This document shows positions 44,828 to 53,884 of a DNA stretch of 64,000 bases, one piece after another. The stretch is from contig JAIVEQ010000011.1 of assembly GCA_023838465.1 (NCBI GenBank), forward strand, positions 1-64,000, given 5' to 3'. The DNA comes from Candidatus Thiodiazotropha sp. (GTDB lineage Bacteria > Pseudomonadota > Gammaproteobacteria > Chromatiales > Chromatiaceae). A model generated the notes under the pieces. That model worked only from the letters and a program-made list of their open reading frames with translations, was not told where the DNA came from and did no database searches. Position numbers and translations under genes: made by a program. Within the stretch, counting starts at the first letter, position 1. Each line of letters begins with the position of its first letter.

Positions 44828-45901
44828 GTGAACACTCATTTTCCTACTCATTATTGGCACAAGGTTTCTAACGACAGGATTCAATGCGATCTCTGCCCCC
44901 GTTTTTGTCGCCTCAAGGAAGGCAAGCAGGGCTTTTGCTATGTACTTGAAAACTATCAGGGAGCGGTGGTATTAAATACCTATGGCAGATCAAGCGGTTT
45001 CTGTATTGACCCTATTGAAAAGAAACCGTTGAACCATTTTCTACCCGGTACGCCGATTTTTTCATTTGGAACTGCCGGTTGCAATCTGGCCTGTAAATTT
45101 TGCCAGAACTGGGATATCAGCAAGTCCCGTGAAATAGATACCCTGGCAGATCAAGCATCACCGGAAACCATAGCGGAAGCGGCACAACGATTGGGATGTC
45201 GGAGTGTTGCTTATACCTATAACGATCCGGTGATCTTCCACGAATATGCAATTGATGTCGCAAAGGCTTGTGCTGAGCGGGATATAAAATCAGTAGCGGT
45301 AACAGCAGGCTATGTCTGTGCAGAACCTAGAGAGGCCTTCTACCAACACATGGATGCGGCAAATGTGGATCTGAAGTCATTCAATGAGGCCTTCTATCAC
45401 AAGCTGACCGGTGCCCATCTACAACCGGTGCTCGATACTTTGAAATACCTGAAACATGAGACGTCGGTATGGATTGAGATTACCACGCTGTTGATACCGG
45501 GTGAGAACGATTCAGACCAGGAAATCGATGCACTATGCCAATGGATCGTAGCAAACCTGGGATCTGATGTACCACTACATTTCACTGCATTTCACCCAGA
45601 TTGGAAGATGCGTGATTATCCGCCCACACCTCATATAACCCTCAGTCGTGCACGTAAAATCGCTATTAAAAATGGCATTCACTATGCTTATATCGGTAAT
45701 GTGCATGATGCCAACGAGTCGAGCACCTGGTGTCATCAATGCGGTAAGCGCTTGATTGAAAGAGATTGGTACGAACTGGGTGATTGGCACCTCACGAATA
45801 ACGGATGCTGTGACCAATGTGGTGAAAAGGTGGCAGGCGTTTTTGAAGCCAAGCCAGGCGGGTGGGGCAGTCGGCGGCAAGCAGTGAGGATGAATTGTTA
45901 A
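44828..45901 (+). CDS. amrS: AmmeMemoRadiSam system radical SAM enzyme AmrS
   Basis: The 357-residue enzyme has the cluster motif C-x3-C-x2-C (Cys85, 89, 92 in AGCNLACKFCQNW). An N-terminal cysteine group lies before it (CDLCPRFC, Cys20/23/27, and Cys37), and a C-terminal zinc ribbon (CHQCGKR ... CCDQCGE) after it. This is the architecture of the AmrS family, named for its genomic linkage with AMMECR1 and Memo proteins. The substrate is unknown. The start is GTG at 44828 with GAGGT upstream. It follows hypF and is separated from amrB by repeat DNA. Confidence 0.9.
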   Translation: MNTHFPTHYWHKVSNDRIQCDLCPRFCRLKEGKQGFCYVLENYQGAVVLNTYGRSSGFCIDPIEKKPLNHFLPGTPIFSFGTAGCNLACKFCQNWDISKSREIDTLADQASPETIAEAAQRLGCRSVAYTYNDPVIFHEYAIDVAKACAERDIKSVAVTAGYVCAEPREAFYQHMDAANVDLKSFNEAFYHKLTGAHLQPVLDTLKYLKHETSVWIEITTLLIPGENDSDQEIDALCQWIVANLGSDVPLHFTAFHPDWKMRDYPPTPHITLSRARKIAIKNGIHYAYIGNVHDANESSTWCHQCGKRLIERDWYELGDWHLTNNGCCDQCGEKVAGVFEAKPGGWGSRRQAVRMNC

Positions 45902-46000
45902 TTTTGAATTATGAGTTTTGAATTGATGAGTACGCTTCGCGCACAATTTGTTTCGAAAGTTGGTGAGTGAAATGAACACAGCAATTCAAAATTCATAATT
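45900..46000. repeat. AATT-rich element with inverted termini, copy B
   Basis: Directly after the amrS TAA the sequence reads TTTTGAATTATGAGTTTTG, nearly the same as copy A at 6325-6440. The far end carries the inverted motif (CAATTCAAAATTCATAATT). The middle contains a GCGCGAAGCG-like hairpin on the minus strand. It fills the gap between amrS and amrB and leaves the amrB ribosome site outside. Confidence 0.7.
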
Positions 46001-46027
46001 TAATATTAAAATTAAAGAGTGTTTAAA

Positions 46028-46828
46028 ATGAGTAAGATCAGAAAGCCTGCAGTATCCGATCTCTTCTATCCGGCCGATCCGGACCGCCTGAAACAGATGG
46101 TGAAGGGGTATCTTGAGTCAGTGACGCCTGGGGGAAATCCGCCGAAAGGGGTGATTGCACCTCATGCTGGCTATATCTATTCCGGACCCATTGCTGCCAG
46201 TGCCTATGCACGTCTGGTCTCTGTAGGTAATAAAATCAACCAAGTTGTGCTTTTGGGTCCGTCTCATCGCGTACCTTTCTACGGTCTTGCCATCAGTGAG
46301 GCAGACTATTTTCGTACCCCGCTGGGCGATATTCCACTCGACCATCAGGCCATAAAGACCCTACAGGATTTACCTCAGGTTATTCATCTTGAGGCAGCCC
46401 ATGCAAACGAGCATTCACTGGAGGTGCAACTACCTTTTCTGCAACTGGTATTGGATCAATTTAAATTGATTCCATTGGTGGTCGGTGATGCAACGGGTGA
46501 ACAGGTGGCAGAGGTGTTGACCCAACTCTGGGGTGGTGAGGAGACACTCATTGTGATCAGCTCTGATTTGAGCCACTACCATGACTACTTGACAGCACAA
46601 CGTATGGATCAGGCGACCAGTGAAGCGATTGTAATGCTACATCCGGATGCACTGGGGTTCGATGACGCCTGTGGTCGAATACCGGTACAGGGGTTTTTGC
46701 TGGAGGCAAAGCGGATGGGGCTACATGGTGAATTGGTTGACTTGAGAAACTCAGGAGATACAGCAGGCAGTAAAGATCAGGTTGTTGGTTATGGTGCGTA
46801 TGCTTTTTCTGGATCTACAACTGCGTGA
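46028..46828 (+). CDS. amrB: Memo-like protein AmrB (AmmeMemoRadiSam system protein B)
   Basis: The 266-residue protein belongs to the Memo family, relatives of non-haem iron dioxygenases. The conserved histidines lie in APHAGYIYSGP, LLGPSHRVPFYG and ANEHSLEVQLPFLQ, with ISSDLSHYHDY near residue 180. I chose ATG 46028. A GTG three codons earlier is open but lies inside the repeat edge. It partners AmrS and AmrA by genomic association. The next gene starts inside its stop codon (GTGA). Confidence 0.92.
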   Translation: MSKIRKPAVSDLFYPADPDRLKQMVKGYLESVTPGGNPPKGVIAPHAGYIYSGPIAASAYARLVSVGNKINQVVLLGPSHRVPFYGLAISEADYFRTPLGDIPLDHQAIKTLQDLPQVIHLEAAHANEHSLEVQLPFLQLVLDQFKLIPLVVGDATGEQVAEVLTQLWGGEETLIVISSDLSHYHDYLTAQRMDQATSEAIVMLHPDALGFDDACGRIPVQGFLLEAKRMGLHGELVDLRNSGDTAGSKDQVVGYGAYAFSGSTTA

Positions 46829-47484
46829 CAGGTCGTTTCAAGCGAGACCCCTGTATTTCCCACATTGCTGATTGGATTGCATACCGTGGCCAGCAATTGT
46901 ATCCAGACAGGGCGCAGGCGGAAATCTTTCTTGAGAGACTGGATTCGCAAGCGGATTTTTTTTCGTTTCGCACCTTTTCAGATACACATTACACCCTTGC
47001 TCTTTCACATGACCCTTTAGAGAGGGCTATTTACGGTTCACTAACTGCATGTTGGAACGAACTTGTACAGCTTAACCGACAGGGAGCAGTAATCTGTGTG
47101 ACCATCAATCATACCATTGGAGAGGGCAGGGAGAGTTCCGATATAGATCAGGTGCGGGCGTTATTTATAGATGATGATAGAGGCGGTGATCCAGGAAGGT
47201 TTCCATTGCAACCCCATATACGTATTGAAACTTCACCATCTCATTATCACTACTACTGGCTTGTTCAGGGTCTTCCACTACAACGCTTCACTACCTATCA
47301 ACAGCAACTGGCCAGATGCTATCAGGGAGATACACGGATACAGGCACTGAATCAGGCAATGCAGATACCCGGTTTCTGGCGTAGGAAAAGGGTAGTGGAA
47401 CCTCGTTTTCCTAAGATACTGAGTATAAGCAGGCACCCCCCTTTTCAAGACAGTGAGTTACGAGAACTCTTAATATTTGGCTGA
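46825..47484 (+). CDS. Primase-polymerase-like protein (RepB-type AEP domain)
   Basis: The 219-residue protein resembles RepB-type primase domains of the archaeo-eukaryotic primase superfamily. The hhDxD motif reads LFIDDD (Asp116, 117, 118) and the second motif ETSPSHYHYYW (135-145). The YQGDTRIQALNQAMQIPGFWRRK segment (166-188) matches the conserved end of plasmid and prophage primases. A helicase part and other replication genes are absent. The start is GTG, overlapping the amrB stop as GTGA, so translation is coupled. This is an unusual partner for AmrB. The catalytic residues appear intact. Confidence 0.72.
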   Translation: MTGRFKRDPCISHIADWIAYRGQQLYPDRAQAEIFLERLDSQADFFSFRTFSDTHYTLALSHDPLERAIYGSLTACWNELVQLNRQGAVICVTINHTIGEGRESSDIDQVRALFIDDDRGGDPGRFPLQPHIRIETSPSHYHYYWLVQGLPLQRFTTYQQQLARCYQGDTRIQALNQAMQIPGFWRRKRVVEPRFPKILSISRHPPFQDSELRELLIFG

Positions 47485-47500
47485 TATTCAGTGTCACTGG

Positions 47501-47563
47501 GTAGGGTACGGCCCTGCCACGCCGAATGCTGGCAGGCTGGGATGGTGTGGCAGGGCCACACCC
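47501..47563. repeat. REP-like inverted repeat, copy 3
   Basis: GTAGGGTACGGCCCTGCC at the left and GGTGTGGCAGGGCCACACCC at the right form two facing arms that each fold on themselves. It lies between the convergent primase-like gene and nadB. It is the best preserved of the three copies and could act as a terminator on both strands. Confidence 0.7.
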
Positions 47564-47613
47564 GACCTCTTGTTCATCAAATAGCGGATAATAATGACTG
47601 ATATAGCTGGAGT

Positions 47614-49233
47614 TCAGAACGGACAATAACCTTCAGGTATCAGTATGGTAGGTTTTTTCTGAACCCGGTCATCCAGATAGGGGAAATCGATAGTAAAGTG
47701 AAGTCCGCGACTCTCACGTCGGCACTGGGCAGAACGGATGATCATATCGGCCACATCGACCAGATTTCGTAGCTCAAGGAGGTCGATACTGACTCGGAAA
47801 TTGCTGTAGTACTCAACAATCTCTCGCTGTAATAGATCGACTCTTCGACGTGCCCGCACCAGGCGCTTGTTGCTGCGTACAATACCCACATAGTCCCACA
47901 TGAAATGGCGAAGTTCATCCCAGTTATGGGAGACGACAACCTCTTCATCGGGTTCAGTGACACGGCTTTCATCCCAGGATGGCAGGATAGGGGGGTCACT
48001 GGTTTCGGCATCCAGGGCATGGATATCTTTAGCAGCCAGATTGGCAAACACAAGACATTCGAGCAGGGAGTTGCTGGCCATACGATTGGCCCCATGAAGG
48101 CCGGTGTAGGCGCTTTCGCCAATCACATAGAGCCCCGCAATATCGGTTCGGGCCTGGTGATCGGCCATCACACCACCACAGGTGTAGTGGGCGGCTGGCA
48201 CTACCGGGATCGGTTGTTGGGTCATATCGATACCAAAATTGAGACAGCGACTGTAGATAGTAGGGAAGTGCTCCTTAATGAAATCCGCTGGCTTATGGCT
48301 GATATCGAGATAGAGACAGTCGGCGCCGATGCGCTTCATTTCGTGATCGATGGCGCGTGCGACGATATCACGTGGTGCCAACTCCTTGCGCTGATCGAAA
48401 AGGTGCATGAAACGACTGCCATCCGGCAGGGTCAAGTGAGCCCCTTCACCCCTGACTGCTTCAGAGATAAGGAAACTCTTGGCTTCAGGGTGGTAGAGAC
48501 AAGTGGGATGAAACTGGATGAACTCCATATTGGCGACCCGACATCCAGCCCGCCAGGCCATGGCAATGCCGTCGCCGGTGGAGACATCCGGGTTACTGGT
48601 ATAGAGATAAACCTTGCTTGCACCACCTGTTGCCAAGACTACGAAACGAGCACGAAAGGTCTCAACATGGCTGCTCTCGTGGTCGAGAATATAGGCGCCA
48701 TAGCAACGTTTCTGTTGCTTTTTTTGGCTGCGTTCGCTGGTAATCAGATCAATGGCGATATGGTGTTCGAAGACTTCGATGTTGGGACGTGCCATGACCT
48801 GTGCTTGTAAGGTGGTTTCAACCTCCTTGCCAGTGGCATCCGCAGCATGTATCACCCGTCGATGGGAGTGTCCCCCTTCCCGTGTCAGGTGATAGCCTCC
48901 GCTGGATGAGGAAGTATCATCCTTGGTGAAGTTGACTCCCCCCTTGAGCAGCCAGTCAATGTTCATTGGGCCGTTTTCCACAACCAGCTGGACTGTCTCC
49001 TCATCACACAGTCCTGCACCGGCATCAAGGGTATCTTTTACATGGGATGCTATTGTGTCCGCTTCATCGAGAACGACGGAGATGCCCCCCTGTGCATAGT
49101 AAGTATTGGTCTCTTCCAGCTCCCGTTTGGATATGACTGCGATTTTCAGTCGTTCATCCAGTTGTAGGGCCAGGCTTAAGCCGGCAGCGCCACTGCCGAT
49201 GATAAGAACGTCATGCTGGTGATCAGTTGTCAT
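47614..49233 (-). CDS. nadB: L-aspartate oxidase
   Basis: The 539-residue flavoenzyme oxidises aspartate to iminoaspartate, the first step of NAD synthesis. The FAD-binding motif [10 protein letters not shown] is at 11-20, followed by family segments ([24 protein letters not shown], [44 protein letters not shown]). The length agrees with E. coli NadB (540). The nadA and nadC genes are not near. It is divergent from rpoE, as in several gammaproteobacteria. Confidence 0.97.
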   Translation of the reverse strand: MTTDHQHDVLIIGSGAAGLSLALQLDERLKIAVISKRELEETNTYYAQGGISVVLDEADTIASHVKDTLDAGAGLCDEETVQLVVENGPMNIDWLLKGGVNFTKDDTSSSSGGYHLTREGGHSHRRVIHAADATGKEVETTLQAQVMARPNIEVFEHHIAIDLITSERSQKKQQKRCYGAYILDHESSHVETFRARFVVLATGGASKVYLYTSNPDVSTGDGIAMAWRAGCRVANMEFIQFHPTCLYHPEAKSFLISEAVRGEGAHLTLPDGSRFMHLFDQRKELAPRDIVARAIDHEMKRIGADCLYLDISHKPADFIKEHFPTIYSRCLNFGIDMTQQPIPVVPAAHYTCGGVMADHQARTDIAGLYVIGESAYTGLHGANRMASNSLLECLVFANLAAKDIHALDAETSDPPILPSWDESRVTEPDEEVVVSHNWDELRHFMWDYVGIVRSNKRLVRARRRVDLLQREIVEYYSNFRVSIDLLELRNLVDVADMIIRSAQCRRESRGLHFTIDFPYLDDRVQKKPTILIPEGYCPF

Positions 49234-49341
49234 ATTTGCGGGGTAGGGTCGTTATGGTGATAATGCGCATCCAGATGTATCGCATCCTAGCCTAATTTGC
49301 TGTTTCATTGAACTAGATCAAGTGTAGCTAGGGAATTGCGA

Positions 49342-49367
49342 GAACTAATCCAAACTATGACTGTCAA
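49342..49367 (+). promoter_or_regulatory. Candidate sigma-E promoter of the rpoE operon
   Basis: GAACTA (49342-49347) and TCAA (49364-49367) are 16 bp apart, close to the GAACTT-N16-TCTGA consensus of envelope-stress promoters. It precedes the rpoE start by 47 bp. Autoregulation of this operon by its own sigma factor is the rule in the family. The match is partial. Confidence 0.35.
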
Positions 49368-49414
49368 TGGGACTGTGCACAGGATGTGCCCGTCACGAGG
49401 AGGTAACAGCCCGG

Positions 49415-49993
49415 ATGGGCGAGCGGTTAATCGATCAGGAACTCGTAACTCGAGTTCAACAGGGTGACAAAAAGGCGTTTGATCTGCTGGTCCTTAAATA
49501 CCAGCAGAAAATCACCAATCTGATCTCCCGCTATATCAGGGATCCTCACGAGGTGCTGGATGTGACTCAGGAGGCCTTCATCAAGGCCTATCGAGCCATA
49601 CCCAAGTTCCGTGGTGACAGTGCGTTTTATACCTGGCTCTATCGGATTGCCATCAATACGGCAAAAAACTACCTCGTGGCTCAAGGACGTCGTCCTCCAT
49701 CGGATGATGTGGATGCTGAAATGGCTGAACAAATGGATGTCGGCGTGCGTCTAAAGGAAACAGGTACACCAGAGAACCATGTATTGACTGAAGAGATCAC
49801 CATGACTGTGCAAAAGGCCATTGACGATCTGCCAGAGGACCTGCGAACAGCTATTGTGTTGAGAGAGCTTGAAGGTATGAGCTACGAGGAGATTGCTAAT
49901 GCCATGTCCTGCCCCGTGGGGACAGTACGCTCGCGTATATTCAGGGCACGCGAGGCAATCGATAAGAAACTGAGACCGTTGTTAAAACCTTAA
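49415..49993 (+). CDS. rpoE: RNA polymerase sigma-E factor (RpoE/AlgU)
   Basis: The 192-residue ECF sigma factor directs envelope-stress genes. Region 2 (RYIRDPHEVLDVTQEAFIKAYRAIPKFRGDSAFYTWLYRIAINTA) and region 4 (LPEDLRTAIVLRELEGMSYEEIANAMSCPVGTVRSRI) closely follow E. coli RpoE and Pseudomonas AlgU. I chose ATG 49415 by comparison with the family start (MxExLxDxxLVxRVQxGD) and for the GAGGAGG site upstream. It is followed by rseA, rseB, rseC and degP. Confidence 0.97.
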   Translation: MGERLIDQELVTRVQQGDKKAFDLLVLKYQQKITNLISRYIRDPHEVLDVTQEAFIKAYRAIPKFRGDSAFYTWLYRIAINTAKNYLVAQGRRPPSDDVDAEMAEQMDVGVRLKETGTPENHVLTEEITMTVQKAIDDLPEDLRTAIVLRELEGMSYEEIANAMSCPVGTVRSRIFRAREAIDKKLRPLLKP

Positions 49994-50009
49994 TATCAGG
50001 CACATAAAG

Positions 50010-50582
50010 ATGACTGAGCAAGAGTTAGAAAGATTATCCGCACTGGTAGATGATGAAATATCAGAGAACGAAATTCCAGGTGAAATCAATAAGCTGACGA
50101 AAAAACAGGCTAACCTGGATGTATGGTCGCATTACCATCTGATTGGGGATGCGATGCGTAGTGAACTTGGCCAGCTCCATAATACTGATATGGCGAGCGT
50201 CATCAGCCAACGTCTTGAAAACGAGCCCGTGGTCTTGGCCCCACGGGCACTAAAGCGATCCACACCCACCAGGAAACATGCCATAACCGGGTTGGCTGTT
50301 GCAGCCTCTTTGACAGCAGTGGCTGTTGTATTGGCGCCACAGATGATCAATCCGGGCAGTTCCGAATCTTCACCGCAGACGGTTGTAAGTAATCAACTCC
50401 CCGAGAACAAAACAGTCTATGTGGTGCAAGATGGTACGCGTTGGGAACTGCTCAAAAAGCCCAAGGTTGAGTCTCGGCTCAATGCCTACCTGGTGAATCA
50501 TCAGGATCTCTCACCTTCTAGCAACATTAAGGGTATTATGCCTTTTGCCACCTTCGTCAGCTATGACGAAAACAAGCAATAA
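50010..50582 (+). CDS. rseA: Anti-sigma-E factor RseA (MucA)
   Basis: The 190-residue inner-membrane protein holds sigma-E inactive. The N-terminal cytoplasmic domain (about 1-60, LSALVDDEISENE, then WSHYHLIGDAMRSE) binds the sigma factor. A membrane helix lies at about 91-110 and the rest is periplasmic. The length and position 16 bp after rpoE fit. DegS- and RseP-type proteolysis would be needed to release sigma-E, but those genes are not in the window. Confidence 0.92.
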   Translation: MTEQELERLSALVDDEISENEIPGEINKLTKKQANLDVWSHYHLIGDAMRSELGQLHNTDMASVISQRLENEPVVLAPRALKRSTPTRKHAITGLAVAASLTAVAVVLAPQMINPGSSESSPQTVVSNQLPENKTVYVVQDGTRWELLKKPKVESRLNAYLVNHQDLSPSSNIKGIMPFATFVSYDENKQ

Positions 50583-50607
50583 TGCAGGCAACATACGAGC
50601 ATATGGA

Positions 50608-51597
50608 ATGAGTCCAGCGCCAGTTAATCGTACATTTAAACAAATCTGTTTTGTTCTCTGCCTGTCTGTGGCGTTCTGTCAGCCGGTTATCGGTAACGAT
50701 AATCTGTCTCCAAAAGATTGGCTGGAGCGAATGATGGAAGCGGTACAGAAGCTGAATTACCAGGGAACATTTATCTATTTGCATGATAATCAGCTTGAAA
50801 CCATGAAAATCGCTCACGCTGTAGAGGGCGATCGTGTGAGAGAGAGCCTGATGTCACTCAATGGTACGCCTCGAGAAGTGATACGTGATGCGGAATCAGT
50901 CACCTGTGTGTTACCCGACTCACAAGAGGTATCAGTCGATAAGCGTACACCAAGTGATAAATTCCTGAATATTCTACCCCAGAACCTGGCCCAGCTGGAG
51001 GATCACTACAACTTCCAGAATATGGGTAAAACTCGGATTGCCAGTCGTCAGGCCCAGGTAGTCATGATCATGCCAAATGACCGCCTGCGCTATGGATATC
51101 GATTCTCCCTCGATACTGAGAGTGGGTTTCCATTGAAGTCCGATTTGATGAATGAACATGGTGAACTGGTCGAACAGACGATGTTTACTAATCTGCAAAT
51201 CGGCATTGCAGAAATCAGTGAACTCCACCATAGAGAGTCACTCTTTACCTACCGGCTGAAAAATAATCCGGGTGTTGCGATTGAAAATCCTCAGATCAAT
51301 CCCAGTAAGTGGGACTTTATGCGTTTGCCGAATGGTTTCAGGCTGAGCATGCAGCATCAACTGCCTGATCCGCTAGGTAGTGATCCCATTGAACAGTATG
51401 TATTTAGTGATGGTTTGAGCTCACTTTCAGTCTTTATCGAAGCTGAAACAAGGGAAGAGGCCTTTAGTGGTGTCTCCCGACTGGGTGCAGTAAACGCCTG
51501 GGGAGGTCAGGTTGATGGTTATCAGGTTACGGCTGTAGGAGAAGTGCCGGCCGTGACAATTCTTGGTGTTGTCCAAGGCATGCAACTCAAGCAATAA
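50608..51597 (+). CDS. rseB: Sigma-E regulator RseB (MucB)
   Basis: The 329-residue periplasmic protein binds RseA and senses lipids or lipopolysaccharide. A signal peptide (about 1-29, CFVLCLSVAFCQPVIG) is followed by the lipoprotein-carrier-like domain (DWLERMMEAVQKLNYQGTFIYLHDNQLETMKIAHAVEG) and a C-terminal domain with LPNGFRLSMQHQL and WGGQVDGYQVTAVGEVPAVTI. I chose ATG 50608. An earlier in-frame ATG at 50563 would overlap rseA and leave the signal peptide internal. The last codon is followed at once by rseC. Confidence 0.93.
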   Translation: MSPAPVNRTFKQICFVLCLSVAFCQPVIGNDNLSPKDWLERMMEAVQKLNYQGTFIYLHDNQLETMKIAHAVEGDRVRESLMSLNGTPREVIRDAESVTCVLPDSQEVSVDKRTPSDKFLNILPQNLAQLEDHYNFQNMGKTRIASRQAQVVMIMPNDRLRYGYRFSLDTESGFPLKSDLMNEHGELVEQTMFTNLQIGIAEISELHHRESLFTYRLKNNPGVAIENPQINPSKWDFMRLPNGFRLSMQHQLPDPLGSDPIEQYVFSDGLSSLSVFIEAETREEAFSGVSRLGAVNAWGGQVDGYQVTAVGEVPAVTILGVVQGMQLKQ

Positions 51598-52083
51598 ATG
51601 ATTGAAGAACCTGCCACTGTCATCAGTCTTGAGAATGATTTTGCGATTGTAGAAACACAGCAACGTGCAGCTTGCGGAAGCTGTAGCAGTGCCAACAGTT
51701 GTAGTACAACAGTGCTTTCCGGCCTGTTTAAACGTCGACATAATAGATTGAAGGTTGCCAATCCCATTCAAGCTAGACCTGGTGAGCAGGTCATTATCGG
51801 ATTACAGGAACAGGCCCTACTCAAGGTATCGTTCATAGCCTATTTGCTTCCACTCGTCTGCATGATACTGGTGGCGATTCTAGTACAGAGTCTGGCAACA
51901 CAGTTTGCCTGGCAGGGAGGGGAACTCCCGCAAGTTATCGGTGGTCTATTGGGGCTGATTAGCGGATTTTTACTGCTTAAGCGGCTTGCTGAGCAGAGAC
52001 GTGATAAACCAGGTTATCAACCGGTCATACTGCGCCAAGCTAAGGGTGCTCCAGTGCAATTTTCTAAGGAGTATGTTGGCTAG
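51598..52083 (+). CDS. rseC: Sigma-E system protein RseC (MucC)
   Basis: The 161-residue inner-membrane protein has an N-terminal cytoplasmic part with three cysteines (Cys26, 29, 35 in CGSCSSANSC), as in the family. Two membrane helices follow (about 78-100 and 110-128). RseC is a positive modulator of sigma-E in some bacteria, and is linked to the rsx/rnf reducing system of SoxR in E. coli. It starts immediately after the rseB stop with no gap. Confidence 0.9.
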   Translation: MIEEPATVISLENDFAIVETQQRAACGSCSSANSCSTTVLSGLFKRRHNRLKVANPIQARPGEQVIIGLQEQALLKVSFIAYLLPLVCMILVAILVQSLATQFAWQGGELPQVIGGLLGLISGFLLLKRLAEQRRDKPGYQPVILRQAKGAPVQFSKEYVG

Positions 52084-52165
52084 CCAACGACCCAGTGAAT
52101 ATCTGACGTTTTTCATACATGACATGTCCGGTCTATTACCCGATAGTTTCTTCCAGGAGCTGTAT

Positions 52166-53602
52166 ATGAGAGACATTAAATTCCCCGTACAAATCTTTAC
52201 AACGATCATACTGGGACTTATCTTTTCGCTACCTTTACAAGCGCGCGATCTACCTGATTTCGTAGACCTTGCAGAACAGAATGCCCCTTCGGTCGTCAAT
52301 ATCAGTACCAAGCAAAAGACCCTGCGTAATAATATGCAGCGTTTTAATATACCTGAATTCCAAGATCTTCCCGAAGGTAGCCCTTTGGGCGAACTGATGA
52401 AGAAGTTCTTTGGGAATCACGGCTTTCAGATGCCGGAAGAAGGACCGGAAAAGCGCTCTTTAGGCTCCGGTTTTATCATCTCAGAGGATGGTTTTATTCT
52501 CACCAATAACCATGTCGTAGATGAAGCGGATCAGATTCTGGTGCGCATGAATGACCGTAGGGAGTTTGTTGCCGAGGTGATTGGCAAAGACGAACGTAGC
52601 GATATAGCCTTGATAAAGATCGATGCTGATGATTTACCAGTGGTCGATATAGGTGATTCAGAAAAGCTCAAGGTAGGGGAGTGGGTATTGGCGATTGGAT
52701 CGCCATTTGGCTTCGATCACTCAGTCACGGCGGGGATCGTCAGTGCAAAAGGCCGAAATCTGCCCAGTGAAAATTATGTCCCCTTTATTCAAACCGATGT
52801 GGCAATCAATCCCGGTAACTCAGGGGGGCCTCTATTCAATCTTGACGGTAAAGTGGTTGGGATAAATTCTCAAATATACAGCCGCTCGGGTGGGTTTATG
52901 GGACTCTCATTCGCTATCCCCATCGAAATGGCAATCAATGTTGCAGAGCAGCTTAAAACCAGAGGACGTGTCACGCGTGGCTGGTTGGGTGTATTAATTC
53001 AGGATGTGACCAATGACTTGGCTGATAGCTTTGCTATGGATCATCCCAGAGGTGCACTGATTGCCCGTGTTTTGCCGGACAGTCCATCGGAGAAGGCAGG
53101 GCTGCAGGTCGGTGATGTCATTCTTGAGTTTAATGGGACCAAGATTGCTACCTCTTCCGAGTTACCACCACTTGTCGGCAGAAGTAATGTCGACAAACCA
53201 GCGGTGCTAACGATCTTGCGCAATGGTAAGAGTAAGCAAGTGAAAGTGAATATTGGTGAGCTGCCAGCAGATGACAAAATGGCGTTAGCCAACAATCAGG
53301 CGCCTAAGGTCTCGGAAAACCGCCTTGGCCTGATGGTCTCTACAGTCAGTGAGCAACTCCGTAAACAGTTACGCTTAACGAACCGCAAAGGTGTTTTGGT
53401 TGAGTCTGTTACCGGGCAATCTGCCAGAGAGGCAGGTATCCAACAAGGTGACATTATCACCATGATAAACAACAGCGAAGTCGAGGATGTCGAGCAGTTT
53501 AATCAACTGGTGAAGGAGTTACCTACGGACAAGACGGTAGCCCTCCTGGTGCATCGTGATACTGGGCCGATCTTTCTTGCACTGCATGTACCCGAAGAGT
53601 GA
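52166..53602 (+). CDS. degP: Periplasmic serine protease DegP/MucD
   Basis: The 478-residue HtrA-family protease and chaperone has a signal peptide ending at about residue 27 (SLPLQA). The catalytic triad is His116, Asp146 and Ser219 (GNSGGP). Two PDZ domains follow (about 275-365 and 390-470). The length matches MucD and DegP. I chose ATG 52166 for its CAGGAG site; it follows rseC by 82 bp. It closes the sigma-E operon together with the glutaredoxin-like gene, whose GTG overlaps its stop. Confidence 0.95.
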   Translation: MRDIKFPVQIFTTIILGLIFSLPLQARDLPDFVDLAEQNAPSVVNISTKQKTLRNNMQRFNIPEFQDLPEGSPLGELMKKFFGNHGFQMPEEGPEKRSLGSGFIISEDGFILTNNHVVDEADQILVRMNDRREFVAEVIGKDERSDIALIKIDADDLPVVDIGDSEKLKVGEWVLAIGSPFGFDHSVTAGIVSAKGRNLPSENYVPFIQTDVAINPGNSGGPLFNLDGKVVGINSQIYSRSGGFMGLSFAIPIEMAINVAEQLKTRGRVTRGWLGVLIQDVTNDLADSFAMDHPRGALIARVLPDSPSEKAGLQVGDVILEFNGTKIATSSELPPLVGRSNVDKPAVLTILRNGKSKQVKVNIGELPADDKMALANNQAPKVSENRLGLMVSTVSEQLRKQLRLTNRKGVLVESVTGQSAREAGIQQGDIITMINNSEVEDVEQFNQLVKELPTDKTVALLVHRDTGPIFLALHVPEE

Positions 53603-53844
53603 GTCGCCTCCTGCGCTTCTATTATCGGGATGGCTGCCACCTTTGTGATGACATGCTGGAGGAGCTGATTCGGCTGCGCTCAGAGTGGCAATTTGACTTA
53701 ATTGAGGTCGATATCGATCGAAGCTCTGAGATTCGAGAGAAGTACAATACCCAGATACCGCTCCTGGAAGATGCCCAGGGTAGCTGCTTGAGTGAGTATT
53801 ATCTCGATCAGGCAACGCTTCTGCGCTATTTGCGAGGCGCGTGA
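53599..53844 (+). CDS. Glutaredoxin-like protein (DUF836)
   Basis: The 81-residue protein is a short thioredoxin-fold domain with the redox pair CHLC (residues 13-16, YYRDGCHLCDDM) and a cis-proline region near TQIPLLED. This matches the DUF836/glutaredoxin-2-like family. The partner is unknown. The GTG start overlaps the degP stop (GTGA), so it is translated with the protease, and a terminator follows. A redox task in the envelope response is possible but not shown. Confidence 0.88.
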   Translation: MSRLLRFYYRDGCHLCDDMLEELIRLRSEWQFDLIEVDIDRSSEIREKYNTQIPLLEDAQGSCLSEYYLDQATLLRYLRGA

Positions 53845-53884
53845 TTTGGTATCATCCCGCCTTTGCGGCATCAAGCGACTATTG

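Noticed and set aside
47905..48810. Long plus-strand open frame opposite nadB (301 codons)
   Set aside because: It is antisense to a well-conserved gene, has no family resemblance and arises from codon bias. Similar shadows lie opposite the ATPase A, B and I genes and tviB-like gene.
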